From Isoetes taiwanensis (Eukaryota; Streptophyta; Lycopodiopsida; Isoetales; Isoetaceae): a stretch of DNA of 64,000 nucleotides. Under the pieces are notes generated by a model that was not told where the DNA came from, made no database searches, and worked only from the letters and a program-made list of their open reading frames with translations. Location of the stretch: positions 1 to 64,000 of the forward strand of contig JAJEKV010000124.1 in the NCBI GenBank assembly GCA_021234155.1, given 5' to 3'. Each line of letters begins with the position of its first letter. The stretch's first letter is position 1. Position numbers and translations under genes: made by a program. This document shows, one piece after another, positions 46,378-56,332 of the stretch.

Positions 46378-49230
46378 ATGTTGTCTCGGCAGCTCCAGTT
46401 CTATATGGCTTTCAAGCAACAATATCCACATATCAACATTGCACAACAAACATTTGAGAGGCTGAAGCCTTCATTTGTTAGAAGACTTCATGAGAGGGAA
46501 ACTTGTTGTTTGTCCAAGATCACATCCATTTGGAATTTGTTCTTCAAACACCCTGAACGTAATAAGAAATGACCCTAGAGGTGTTCATGAAAATTGTTCC
46601 TGCAATTGCAGTGTGTGTGGAGAAGGAGATGAATGCAAAGCTAAATTGATGACTTACAAGTCTACTAGTGAGTTGTGGAGGGAACTTGTATGTGAAAAGC
46701 AAGATCCCTTAGAAGAATGGCACAAGCATTCCCTGTCGATGGTTGCTTGTAAATCTTGTGGTTTGAAAAGGTACATTTAACATTCATGTATATCTATTTT
46801 GGAAATGAGCTAACGTTGTAGCTTTCGGGATTGCCAATCTGGGTCCAAAGGAAAAGACAATGAAAGACATTTCGTTGAGTGGAAACAGTTTGAGAAGGTA
46901 TATTAATTTGTTTTAGTGTTATTTACTTTTTCTGAAACTTGTTTAGGACCTAACATCACCAAATTGTCTGCTGTATTGCAGCAAGAGCCTGGTAATTTGA
47001 AGGAGAGTTCAATTCGTAAGAGGGGAGGAAAAAAACCAACTAAAGTCACAAGATTAGCATACAAGTCTGCTCCAGTACAAGAGTTTATTCAGTATGCCAA
47101 CAAGACACTTGTGCAATTTGTTCCACATAATTACACGGCACATTGGCAGGCAAAGCAATTTAAGCAATGCTTAGCCAACTTTCCAAAGAATACTATTGTA
47201 TCAGTAATTGATTTTGCTGAGAACTATAGCCTCAAAATTCAGAAGGAAGTACAATCATGCCATTGGCATACCGACCAAATTACTATTCTTGTTCACATTA
47301 CCTATAGACATCCTACAGAAAAGGAAGAGGAAGAATTTAGGAACACAGTCGCATCTTGTTCAGATCGAGAAACAAGTTCAGTACGTGATCAAGAATAATT
47401 AAGGAGACACATTTTTACATTTCTGATTGCAAGGAGCATTCAATCGAGTTTGTCAACCTCGCTTGAAAGTCCATGCACAGTGGCTGAAACAAATGAATAT
47501 AGAGTACAGCAACCATGTTTTTGGAGTGATGGTTGCACATCTCAATTCAAAGGTGCCAGACCCTTCTGGTACATAGGTAGAAATTTTGTGAACAATCCTA
47601 CTCTGGAATATTTATGGTGTTTTTTTGCAAGTTCTCATGGTAAAGGAGAACATGATGGAGCTGGAGCTGTTTTGAAATTAATTCTAGCAAAGGAGCAACT
47701 GAAGTATGATTCCTGGAAGCTGCAATGTGCTAAGGATGCGGTGGAATTCCTAAAATGGTACATTGAAAACCATCCTTGTGCCAATGAAAAAAAGAGGTAT
47801 TTTCTGGTAGGCTGGCCTAGTGTTTGCTTTGATGGAATTGCTTTGATGCTTTGCTTTTTGCTTTTGCTTTGACTAACTTTGCTTTGAATTGGCCTTGCAT
47901 ATGCTTTTCGCAGATTCATTAAATTTGCTCAGATTTGCTTTTTCTCGTGATTTATCTTGGATTTCATTCAATTCCGTGGTTTTCTCATTACTTTTGATTT
48001 ATGCTTTGATTATCTTTGCTCGATGGAATTGCTTTGATGCTTTTGCTTTTTGCTTTTGCTTTTTGCTTTTGCTTTGATTAATGCTTTGACTAACTTTGCT
48101 TTGAATTGGCTTTTTGCATTTGCTTTTCGCATTCATTAAATTTGCTCTGATTTGCTTTCTCGCATTTATCTTGGCTTTCATTCAATTCCGTGTGGTTGTC
48201 TCATTACTTTTGATTTTCGCTTTGATTATCTTTGCTCGATGGAATTGCTTTGATGCTTTTGCTTTTTGCTTTTGCTTTTTGCTTTTGCTTTGATTAATGC
48301 TTTGACTAACTTTGCTTTGAATTGGCTTTTGCATTTGCTTTCTGATTCATTAAATTTGCTCTGCATTTGCTTTTTCGTGATTTATGTTGGCTTTCATTCA
48401 ATTCCGTGTGGATGTCTCATTACTTTTGATTTTCGCTTTGATTATCTTTGCTAACAATTTGCTCTTGCATTTGCTTTCTGAATTTGTTTTGCTTTGCTTT
48501 TGCATTAACTTGCTTTGAGTCAATGCTTTCCGTGTACTTTTGGAATATTGAAGCTAAGGACATAGATAAGTCTGAAAAGAAGGAATGGAAAACTTTGAAT
48601 GGGAGCTCAAAGTTACATAGCATTAGGGCACTTGATAGGAAGGATCCAACAAAAGTGAGTACCAGATGCCTTGCTTGTTTTTGCCAAGCATGTTTTCATG
48701 GAGATTGGGATAATTGCATTAACAAGAGAAGGATAGGAGGCTGGAAAGAAGGTGTATTAAAACCAAAAGAAGTACAACCAGTGAATGCAGAAGACAAATT
48801 ATCCAATGAGGAGGAGGAAGAAGAAGATGATGATGATGAGGGTGAGCTTGATTACCTCAGTGACATCTTAGAAGTTGGGGATAACTTTGCTGTACCTGCA
48901 GAAGAAAATAATGATGAGGGTGTCGACTTTTACTTACCGCAGTTGTAATCGAGACAAAGCAAACATTCTTTGGATTCTTATGTTGATGAGTGGGGGAATG
49001 TATACAATGTTGGAGAGGTTATAGTATCAGGCCACTACTATCAGCAATTAGACACTCTAACTTTTCAATTGCTGGTGGACAAGCCAGTGGCTTCAATTTA
49101 CAGCCACTTGGTAAGGCATGTTAAGTTTGACATGAATGATATTGGTGGCAACATGTACATGTTAGGAGAAGAGACCCGCCGTAAAAATCATGTCATCTTT
49201 ACTGCTCAGAATGAGTTCAATGCTCTCTGA
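46378..49230 (+). pseudogene. DDD-type transposase (Sola-like), frameshifted
   Basis: Pieces in order: FYMAFKQQYPHINI near 46400, a CPRSHPFGICSSN and Cys-rich NCSCNCSVCGEGDEC segment to 46780, a possible small exon to 46897, an exon from 46981 with DFAENYSLKIQ (first acidic residue, about 47210), HFYISDCKEHSIEF near 47410 in another frame, CFWSDGCTSQFKGARPF (second Asp, about 47525), SSHGKGEHDGAGAVLK (third acid, about 47640), then after an intron FWNIEAKDID and a Cys-rich C-terminus (CLACFCQACFHGDWDNC) and an acidic tail. A TAA at 48946 separates a final in-frame piece to 49230. The same motif order occurs in a widespread eukaryotic transposase-like family with D..D..D spacing. At least three frameshifts mean this copy is inactive as assembled. 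Confidence 0.8.
47797..48519 (+). repeat. TTTGC-rich tandem repeat forming a probable intron
   Basis: Three and a half units of about 190-216 bases, each starting near GATGGAATTGCTTTGATGC (47831, 48022, 48238), built from TTGCTTTTGC runs. It is bounded by AAGAG|GTATTT at 47796/47797 and TTTGAG|TCAATG at 48519/48520; splicing here keeps the transposase frame open. Similar TTTGC runs lie near both transposon ends (45128-45180 and 52447-52480). Confidence 0.75.
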
Positions 49231-49502
49231 TTTGGGTTTCAGTTCACAAGTGCATAGTACAAAACATTGACATTCATATTGATATTGTTACAACAGTTTA
49301 CAATAGAGTGCACAATGATGTGCATTCAAAATCTGGCAACCAGGGGAAAAAAATTTATGTATGCCAGGTATATTCACATCTAACATTACATTGCACAATG
49401 ATGTGCATTCAAAATGTGGCAACCAGGAAGAAAATTTTATGGTTGCCAGCTGTATTTTTTCACATCTTACACTTTTCTTGACATTCCTTAACATCCATTG
49501 CC
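49231..49502. repeat. Two-unit tandem repeat between convergent genes
   Basis: A unit of about 83 bases occurs twice (starting near 49309 and 49392, with TGCACAATGATGTGCATTC and GGCAACCAGG). It separates the end of the plus-strand transposase from the end of the minus-strand phosphatase-like gene. Confidence 0.65.
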
Positions 49503-50707
49503 TCACAACTGTCTTCCAGGAACCTGCAAGAGCAGAACTCCAGTTAAGGTAAGAAGATATGGCAAGCCAAGCAAATCAAGCAAATCAAGCAAAAAAATAA
49601 ATTGCTTACCAGAAGTTCCATCATGGCAACTGCCTGTTTCACAGGAATAGCCCATCTTGGATTCTCCTGCACATGCTTGGAACACAAATCCAAAATATCA
49701 AAGTCTTCTTGTTTGACAATTTCTGGGGCAAGATGTTCTTTCACAAATTTTGTAGGCTCAGGACTTTCAGCCCAACCAAACAATACATCCTTCATCTTTT
49801 CAAACCATTCTGTGCCCTCATCAAACTGAAATGAGCTAACTATTAAAGAATGGTACACTGGTGAAAAAAAAGATTTATACAGAGAATCATCCACCAACAA
49901 GACATTCTTCATTTCAGGATATGCTTCAATGACATAAGAAAGTGGCTTCAAATAGACCGGCTTGTCTGGATTGGCTGGGTGTGGATAAGGCAATTTCAAA
50001 CATTGTGCTCCTTCCCAAATGAACTTGAACTTAATAAGATAATCTGCAGGCAACATCCGGCCGCAGCACTCAATGATGTTGTAGCGGTTCATACTGGACC
50101 AAATAGCAATTTCAAAATGTTCTAGGGCCCAGTCCATGAAATTATGCAAACCTGGTCTGCAAACCAGCACTTTGTTGGTTGTGTACAGTTTCTTCAGATT
50201 TGCAGGTATTGGTGTTCTGTGTTTGTCATGCTTATGCCAACTCTTCATAAGCACACCATTCAAATCAAGGACCAACAGTTTGTCTTTGTGCCTCCCTACA
50301 AACAAGAGATACATTTTAAAAACACTTTAGACACAAACTAAGATATGACATTGTCAACTATGAAAAGATTACAGATTCACATATTCAATGAAAACATTTT
50401 ATTTTAATGAAAAGTTTACAGATTCTAATATTTAGAAAAGATTTTATTTTAACAGAAATCTTACAAATTGAAAATATGACAATGTCAAATACAGAGTGGT
50501 TTCTGTGTTCAAAGTTTAGCCCTTCCCATTATAGGCATCTAATATTCTTTCTATTGGAGTGCGTTTGTCACCTTTTTGTAACTTGCACCTTCTCAAAGAA
50601 CTACTTTGGGAATAGGTTTGATTGCTTTCTTCTTTTTGCTGCTGCCAAAGACGCTTCCTTGGAATTCTTTGTATTCTTTGTTGCATCCTCTTGAACTTCT
50701 CTTCCAT
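49503..50707 (-). CDS. FCP1/NLI-type HAD phosphatase-like protein carried by the transposon
   Basis: Exons 50572-50707, 49610-50295 and 49503-49523 (minus strand) have GT-AG borders and add up to one frame of 280 residues. The ATG at 50707 has an in-frame stop shortly upstream. Residues 1-45 are basic and Gln-rich. The FCP1-homology (NIF) domain follows: LLVLDLNGVL (about 52-61), VCRPGLHNFMDW, AIWSSM (about 109-114), and VLLVDDSLYK (about 178-186). The known family dephosphorylates phosphoserines, for example on the RNA polymerase II C-terminal tail. The usual DxDx(T/V) motif is DLNG here: the second Asp, the general acid/base, is Asn, as in some plant relatives, so activity is uncertain. The gene lies 158 bases after the stop of the RING gene on the same strand. 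Confidence 0.85.
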
Positions 50708-50865
50708 CCCTCCCGATCAGCTTCTTTGTCTTGCTCATCCCGCTGGTAATTCTCGTTGTGGCATCTCGCAATTGTGACCACCAATTTGTCCAGCCTTTCC
50801 TCCGCTGATCCACAATGTGGAGTTGTCTGTTCCACAAAGATTCGATGTGAATATCCGAGTTGGAG

Positions 50866-52380
50866 TTACAGGATCGGGAAGAATAGTGGCCGAGGTTCAA
50901 GGCTAGTTTCCTTGATATTGATTGTAGCTCTTCTCAACCTGCTCTTAATTCCCAAAGAAGCTCCTTCCCTCGAAGAACTTGGAATATTTTCTAAAATACC
51001 TTCATATGCACGGTCAGAATCACCAGCATCTTCATTCACATCAGCAAATTCACCAAATTCATCTAAATCCACATAGTCATCATGTTTCCTTTTTGTTGGT
51101 AACTTTTCCTGCAAATAACATGACCAAAACTTTTCAACAAAAGCAATTTTCACAAATAAAGCAAAGCAAATAAATAATACTTACTTTCTTAGATGATTCT
51201 TCTGTTTGCTGTTCTTCTTTTTCTTCTCCTTCATTTGCATTGGTCTCTAAGCCAAGTTCTTCAAAGAATTTCATTGGGACATCCATAGAACAATCCAGGC
51301 ATTTTTTATTCTCTACAAGAAGCAGGCTGCAAATTAAATGATAAGCATGTTGGCATGGTAGCACTGCACTAATCTTGTAGTCATCTTGGAAAGCTAATCC
51401 ACATGCAGAACATGGTATTTCATAACACAATGGCAACCTGCTTTGCAATAACTTGAACTGAATACAGGAGGCATTTACACTACTCAAGTTATAGCAATTA
51501 GCCCTGTAATTCTTCCATTTGAGCAGGTCCCTTTCTAGCACTCCATGTAATGCTTCCAATTCATTCTTCTTCTCAACTTGATGATCATCCACCTTTTCAA
51601 TAAGGCTCTCTAATTTCCTGCAATAGAATTTCTCCTGCATCAAGTCCTGCATCAAGTCCTCAATTCTTTTCTTATCAGAATCAGACTTTTCTACTTTGGA
51701 TTCCAAAAAATTGATCTCAGCCTGCAACCTGCTTATGTCTTCTCTGCTTGCTTCGATCCTGGCAATATCTCTCTCATTCACATGTCTGTTTAGGGTGATC
51801 TTGCTTGCAATGTCTGCCAGATCTTTCTTGCACAATTCAAATTCACCCTCCAACCTATTCACTTCTTCATCCAAGACCCTAACATTAAACATTAAGCTAC
51901 CTCTGTTTAGCAAAGGAACAAAGACTTGCCCGAGAGTAAACCCGTGCATTACTTGGCTTCAATGGTGTGGGATTTGGTGTGGTTCTTCCGCTGCCCGAGA
52001 GGTCAAGTTTTCGCCGTGGAATGTTTTGGTTCGAGCTTAACTAGCTTCCTTGGGTACCTGTCAACTTGTTCTTTAAATGAAACCCGGTTTATCTTGTGTT
52101 CGTCGGGGTTAAGAGCTGCTTTCGACTACAATTCTCCCAAGTAAATGCAAAGGCAAATTTCTTCCCCGAGCTCATTGTTCGCCAGACCATGAGGATAAAG
52201 CTCTGAGATAAGAAAATCTAGCAGTTCTTTTAAATGAGGCTTCACATAAAATTTCTTAATTTTACCGTCAGTGAAGCCATGATTCCAGACTGATTCCCAA
52301 TCCTCGTCAGTAATTTGATCCTCCAACCATTTAATCCATTTCTGCGGTACCATTCCTTCGTCAGAAAGCTTCATCGCCAT
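50866..52380 (-). CDS. Coiled-coil RING-H2 protein carried by the transposon
   Basis: Exons 52130-52380, 51185-51878 and 50866-51108 (minus strand) have GT-AG borders and join into one frame of 395 residues. Residues 1-83 form an N-terminal domain I do not recognise (WIKWLEDQITDEDW). Residues 85-205 are a long coiled coil. Residues 240-280 are a RING-H2 finger: C240-x2-C243, C259-x-H261-x2-H264-x2-C267, C277-x2-C280. The tail is acidic with a KRKHDDY segment and ends near PRPLFF. RING-H2 proteins are usually E3 ubiquitin ligases. The ATG lies about 120 bases from the right TIR, whose TATAAAA faces this gene. The three-exon frame has no stop or shift, unlike the transposase. Confidence 0.85.
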
Positions 52381-52499
52381 CGCCAGAGGTAGTTATGGCG
52401 CCAAAATTCTGATTCCGGAGCTAACCGAAATGTGAACCGAAAAAGTTTGCTTTTGCTTTGCTTTTTGCTTTGCTTTTTCGCGTTTTTTTGTACCCGACT

Positions 52500-52514
52500 A
52501 GTGATTTTATACCC
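52500..52514 (-). repeat. Right TIR of the Sola-like transposon, with TATA box
   Basis: AGTGATTTTATACCC, the complement of the left TIR. On the minus strand it presents TATAAAA about 120 bases before the RING gene ATG at 52380. Followed directly by the ATGA target duplication. Confidence 0.9.
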
Positions 52515-53351
52515 ATGAACTACCAATCAGAAAACAGAACTGGTAATCCAGTCAGCAAAATAGTTATAACTAACTCACTGGATCACATTTTTTAGCATAA
52601 GTGTTGGTAGAAAAGTCCAAATGAGCTCTTGTTTGGTGCAATAGATAGATCTCATTAAGATCTTTCCAACCTTGGCTATTCTGCATATCGTTTAACCGCA
52701 TAGGATAGTGAAAAATGTCAAAAACAATAATTTTTGGAGTTTTGACAATTACAAGTGGTTAAAATATGTGCAAAGCACCCAAGTTTGGAAAAATCTCAAT
52801 GAGATCTATCTATTGCACTAAATGAGAGCTCATTTGGACCAGGGTTGCCCTTAAGGGGCTATTTATAGCCAAATGGCTATATTATGAATATTTTCGAAAA
52901 TGAGATTCTAAAGCTGAATATGTTACTATTGAAAAGAAAATTATATTCTTTCGCCAAAGTTTTATCAGTTCATCCTCCTGCCTTTCTTAAATTAGCCATG
53001 CATTTTTTAACTCAGATCTAGAGCTTCGCCTCCAGTTCTATGGATCTATCACCATTGTAGATCAAGTAATTCTTTGCTAGCTGTAGTGGACCATAGTAGA
53101 ATACTAATCAACAACCACTCATTTTTTGCTACACATAATAGGTTTCTTTAATCCTTCTAAGTTGTGTGTGAATTGACATCTAATTTATTTATTTCAATTA
53201 CCACTTGGCAACTATGCGGATATGGCCTTAAGGGCAACCCTGATTTGGACTTTCTATCAATAGTTATGCTAGAAAATGCGATCCAGTGAGTTAGTTATAA
53301 CAGCTTTGCTGACTGAACCCTTCAGGCTCTAATTTCTGATTGGTAGTTCAT
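52515..53351. mobile_element. Foldback MITE with long nested inverted repeats
   Basis: Outer arms of about 110 bases: 52515-52625 (ATGAACTACCAATCAG...) against the complement of about 53240-53351. Within these, a second inverted pair is found at about 52616-52676 and 52780-52842 (CAATAGATAGATCTCATT). Short AAGGGCAACCC segments at 52845 and 53225 pair as well. No coding region. The first four bases coincide with the target duplication of the Sola-like element, which therefore landed exactly on the end of this MITE. Confidence 0.8.
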
Positions 53352-54594
53352 TTACCTTCATTTGGCTTAGTTGGCATGTTTTGAAGGCCCTTTTCTAATC
53401 TCAAAAAAACCCTAATGGAAAGGGATGTGGCTTGATCCAGATCTGACACCAACACAAGTTGAGGCAAACAAGAAAGAACGGACAAGGGTGAAAGATGCAA
53501 GGAACTCTGGCTTGGTAGTTTATTTTAGACATGAATGGGAAGGCTATGATTACAAACAGGAAACGTAGCTAGGGTGTCTGGGACCTGAATATTAGCCATT
53601 GGAATGCTCATGGCATGCATCAGACCAAGGTTAATGCCGCATACAACACTTGGTGTAAAAGAGATATCTTGATATTCACTGAAACATGGGAGCATCAATT
53701 TCGATCGCTCCCAGATATACCATGATTTGTAATGGCAGGATATACTTGGAATGAAAAACATACTTGAGTAGGCTGCGGCTTTGGAGGGATAGCGGTTTAC
53801 TGTAAGTCACAGATAGCACATAATGTACAAGTGGTTTTGGAGGACATGAATAAGCAGTATATATGGCTGAAAGTCAGAGCTAACAATATTGATATTTATG
53901 TGGGAGCATGTTACTTTGCACCACTAAGTACGAATCTATATCAGAATAGGGAATTTAGCAAAGATGACCCATTCCAAAAGCTCTGCTCAAACACACAACG
54001 GTTTATGCTCCAAGGGGATGTCTTTCTCTATGGAGATTTTCATGCACGAACCAGTAACTGCAATCTAAAGCATATGAAGATGTATCTGATGCACAGATGC
54101 GAGAGGTCCCAGAGCCTGAACTGAGTTAGTGTTTGGAGGACAAGCTTTCTAATAGATGGGTGACTTCTTGCTCGAGCTGGGCACAATATGTAATCTGACA
54201 ATAATGAATGGTGTGAGGAAATTCCCCAAGTCAGGAGGCTTCACATGTCTCAATCATGTAGGTACAAGTACAATTGATAATGTATTAACTAGTAACATAG
54301 ATATGGTTCATGAATGCATTGTTGGAAGTAAGATGCCTGAGTCAGATCTTATGCCTTTACATACTACACTGAGGGCCAAGATAAATGCAAGTGCCACGCA
54401 TGTCCCATTTCACCCAAGACTGAAAATCAGATATGAACAAAGCTTGCCATATCGAGAAGTAGTGGAGGAATTAATTGTTAAAGCCAATTGGACTGGAACT
54501 ATAACGGCTGATGCAAACCAATTCATTAGTCTGATGCTCGAGGCTGCAAGCACAGTGTTTGGGTACACAAAGAAATGCGTGAAAGGCAGGCCAT
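53352..54594 (+). mobile_element. LINE ORF1 end and ORF2 endonuclease (continues 44452-45090)
   Basis: At about 53430-53570 the frame LDPDLTPTQVEANKKE...VKDARNSGLVVYF matches the C-terminal end of L1-type ORF1 proteins (DLTP.Q...+). ORF2 follows: NISHWNAHGM near 53590, DILIFTETWE near 53665, GGIAVYCKSQ near 53790, then open frames 53831-54124 (IYVGACYFAP, VFLYGDFHART) and 54156-54719 (LLELGTICNLTIMNG, GGFTCLNHVGTSTIDNVL), the apurinic-type endonuclease with GDF and ST.D motifs. It is cut near 54594 by an ORF-B-type retroelement piece. With the MITE and DNA transposon removed, the LINE ORF1 is continuous in order. Confidence 0.8.
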
Positions 54595-56024
54595 GTAAAT
54601 TCCTAGGTCCTGCATCGTCATCCATCGGCGTAGGAGGTGGAGGTGGCTGGCGGTGTCGAAGTAGTGTAACTCTCAGGCTGATGGTACGGGCAGCAGCGGA
54701 AACAATCTCCGGAGGATAAGCCGTGGCCAAAGGAGTGGCCACAATTGGCTTCATTCTCATCCATAGTACGATATCCTGCCCTAGGGTAGTCAAAGCAAAG
54801 TCCCGTCGCACGAGCACATGTGTGAGCGCGCGATGTGGAAGCTTCTTATGTCCGACTAAGATGGATAACGCACGGAGTGCCCACCATGATGTCTCTGTCT
54901 CTGGAGCTAGATCCCGCGCCACAAACTGTCTCTGCTTAAAAGCTAAAAGGAAGAAGTAGGTGATGTGATTTCCCATAGCACTAACCTCCGGGATGACAGA
55001 GGTGGCTACTTCCTTATCAAGGTCCATAGCGACCTCCTCTTCCTTAACTTCTTGCTTTTCTTCCCTTAGATGATCTTTGTTGTCATAAAGATCTTTCCCT
55101 TCTTCATCAGATTCTGGGGGAATATCCACCATGTTAATGTTTGGGACATGAGGTCTCATAGCAATAAAAGCTTCTTCAGGTGGCTGTGACGGTGCCTCTT
55201 GCAACATAAGGTATCGCAACTGCAAGAGGGCGTCAATTGGCTCAATGGTCTCCTGATGAAATTGAAGCAACTGCTGTACCTCAGTGGTGTAACATCGATG
55301 AAGTCGTCCATACAATACTCGGCGAGCTCATACAATACATATGCCTTCTTTTTGGACTTGAGGTCAGCAACAACATAATGTCCTCCAATAAGAGGTATTC
55401 TTTCCCTTGGATAACTAGGAGGGCATCCAATCCGGTAAGTCGTGCTCCTTGATCTCGGTGTAGGGGCATCTGCTCTGCTAACTGTTTCCACCGAACGAAG
55501 TCATCTTCTCGGACGTACTCGTCATCTTCGTCATCCGATACCGCTGGTGATTTCCCTTTCTCTACTGGCAAGGTCTCATTCTCAACATACTGATCCATGA
55601 GTATAGCCAGAGCAAAGTTTACTTCCAAGTATTGCTGGCCCTCATGCATCAGGACGGGTGGATTCTTGCCCCATCTGAGCTTTCATGTGAGAATGTTAGA
55701 GGCATGGGAATCACCTCCCAACAAGTCTTTACTCTCCAAATAGAGGTGGGGTGGATCCCCTATGGTGATGCAAAGGGGTACTATTTCCTGAGTATAGAAC
55801 TCAAGGAAGGCAGCATAATCAGGGTAGGCCTTTATGTTAGTGATCAGGTCCACCTTTTGAAGCAGAAAAGGCTGAAGGAGGTCGAATGGAAACTGAGGAT
55901 CCCAATGTTCCCCATCTTGGTACCATTGGAGGACGCTGGGGGTCTCCATTGCACAGGCGAGTGGTGGAGGAGGAGCGAGACGCAAGGAAAACAACGAAGA
56001 AATAAAACCCTAAGTAATGTTTGA
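54595..56024 (-). pseudogene. ORF-B, second copy (minus strand)
   Basis: Read from the ATG at 55994 (METPSVLQWYQ) through frames at 55683-55994, 55281-55649 and 54600-55315, separated by frameshifts. It shares with ORF-B at 4573-5886 the ordered motifs GEHWD, FVRWKQL, KEYLLLEDIM, ELAEYCMDDFID, an acidic linker, AMGNHITYFF, ETSWWALRA and VATPLATA. It is more complete in the middle, with an acidic VSDDEDDEYV stretch lost from the first copy. Function unknown. Relative to the nearby pol fragment it is in the opposite direction, unlike in the full element. Confidence 0.65.
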
Positions 56025-56332
56025 GTATCACTTTATTTTATAATTTGTGCCTCAGTCATTATTAACAATTAAATAAATAATTCATATCTATTTTTTCTTT
56101 TTTTAAAATAGACAACCAATTTTTTTATTTCTATTCTTTATTTTTTTTAATACGAAATTGGTACAACAAAACGCTTGACAAGCAAGCTAATTATGGTCTC
56201 CCCAAATTCTCCTTGCGAGAGCCAAATATTTTGTCATGATGGTAACCCTCTTGGCATGAATAGCACAGAGGTTAGCATCCCCAAAAAGAGCTATCACATA
56301 CACAAGGCCAATTCATTAATTTAAACATTCAG

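Larger units (their letters stand above)
45093..52514. mobile_element. 7.4-kb TIR DNA transposon (Sola-like) with cargo genes
   Basis: Perfect 15-bp terminal inverted repeats, GGGTATAAAATCACT at 45093-45107 and its complement at 52500-52514, flanked on both sides by ATGA (45089-45092 and 52515-52518), a 4-bp target duplication. Inside, a damaged multi-exon DDD-type transposase lies on the plus strand (46378-49230) and two in-frame multi-exon genes on the minus strand: an FCP1-type phosphatase-like gene and a coiled-coil RING-H2 gene. A 4-bp duplication with a DDD transposase fits the Sola superfamily, but that assignment is inference. Runs of TTTGC/GCAAA occur near both ends and inside one intron. 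Confidence 0.88.

Noticed and set aside
48970-49230. A separate 86-residue gene after the transposase
   Set aside because: It is in the same frame as the transposase C-terminus, separated by a single TAA, and fits better as its last part.
49503-52380. One fused RING-phosphatase gene
   Set aside because: The RING frame ends in a stop at 50866 with all exons in phase, and the phosphatase frame has its own ATG at 50707 with an in-frame stop upstream.
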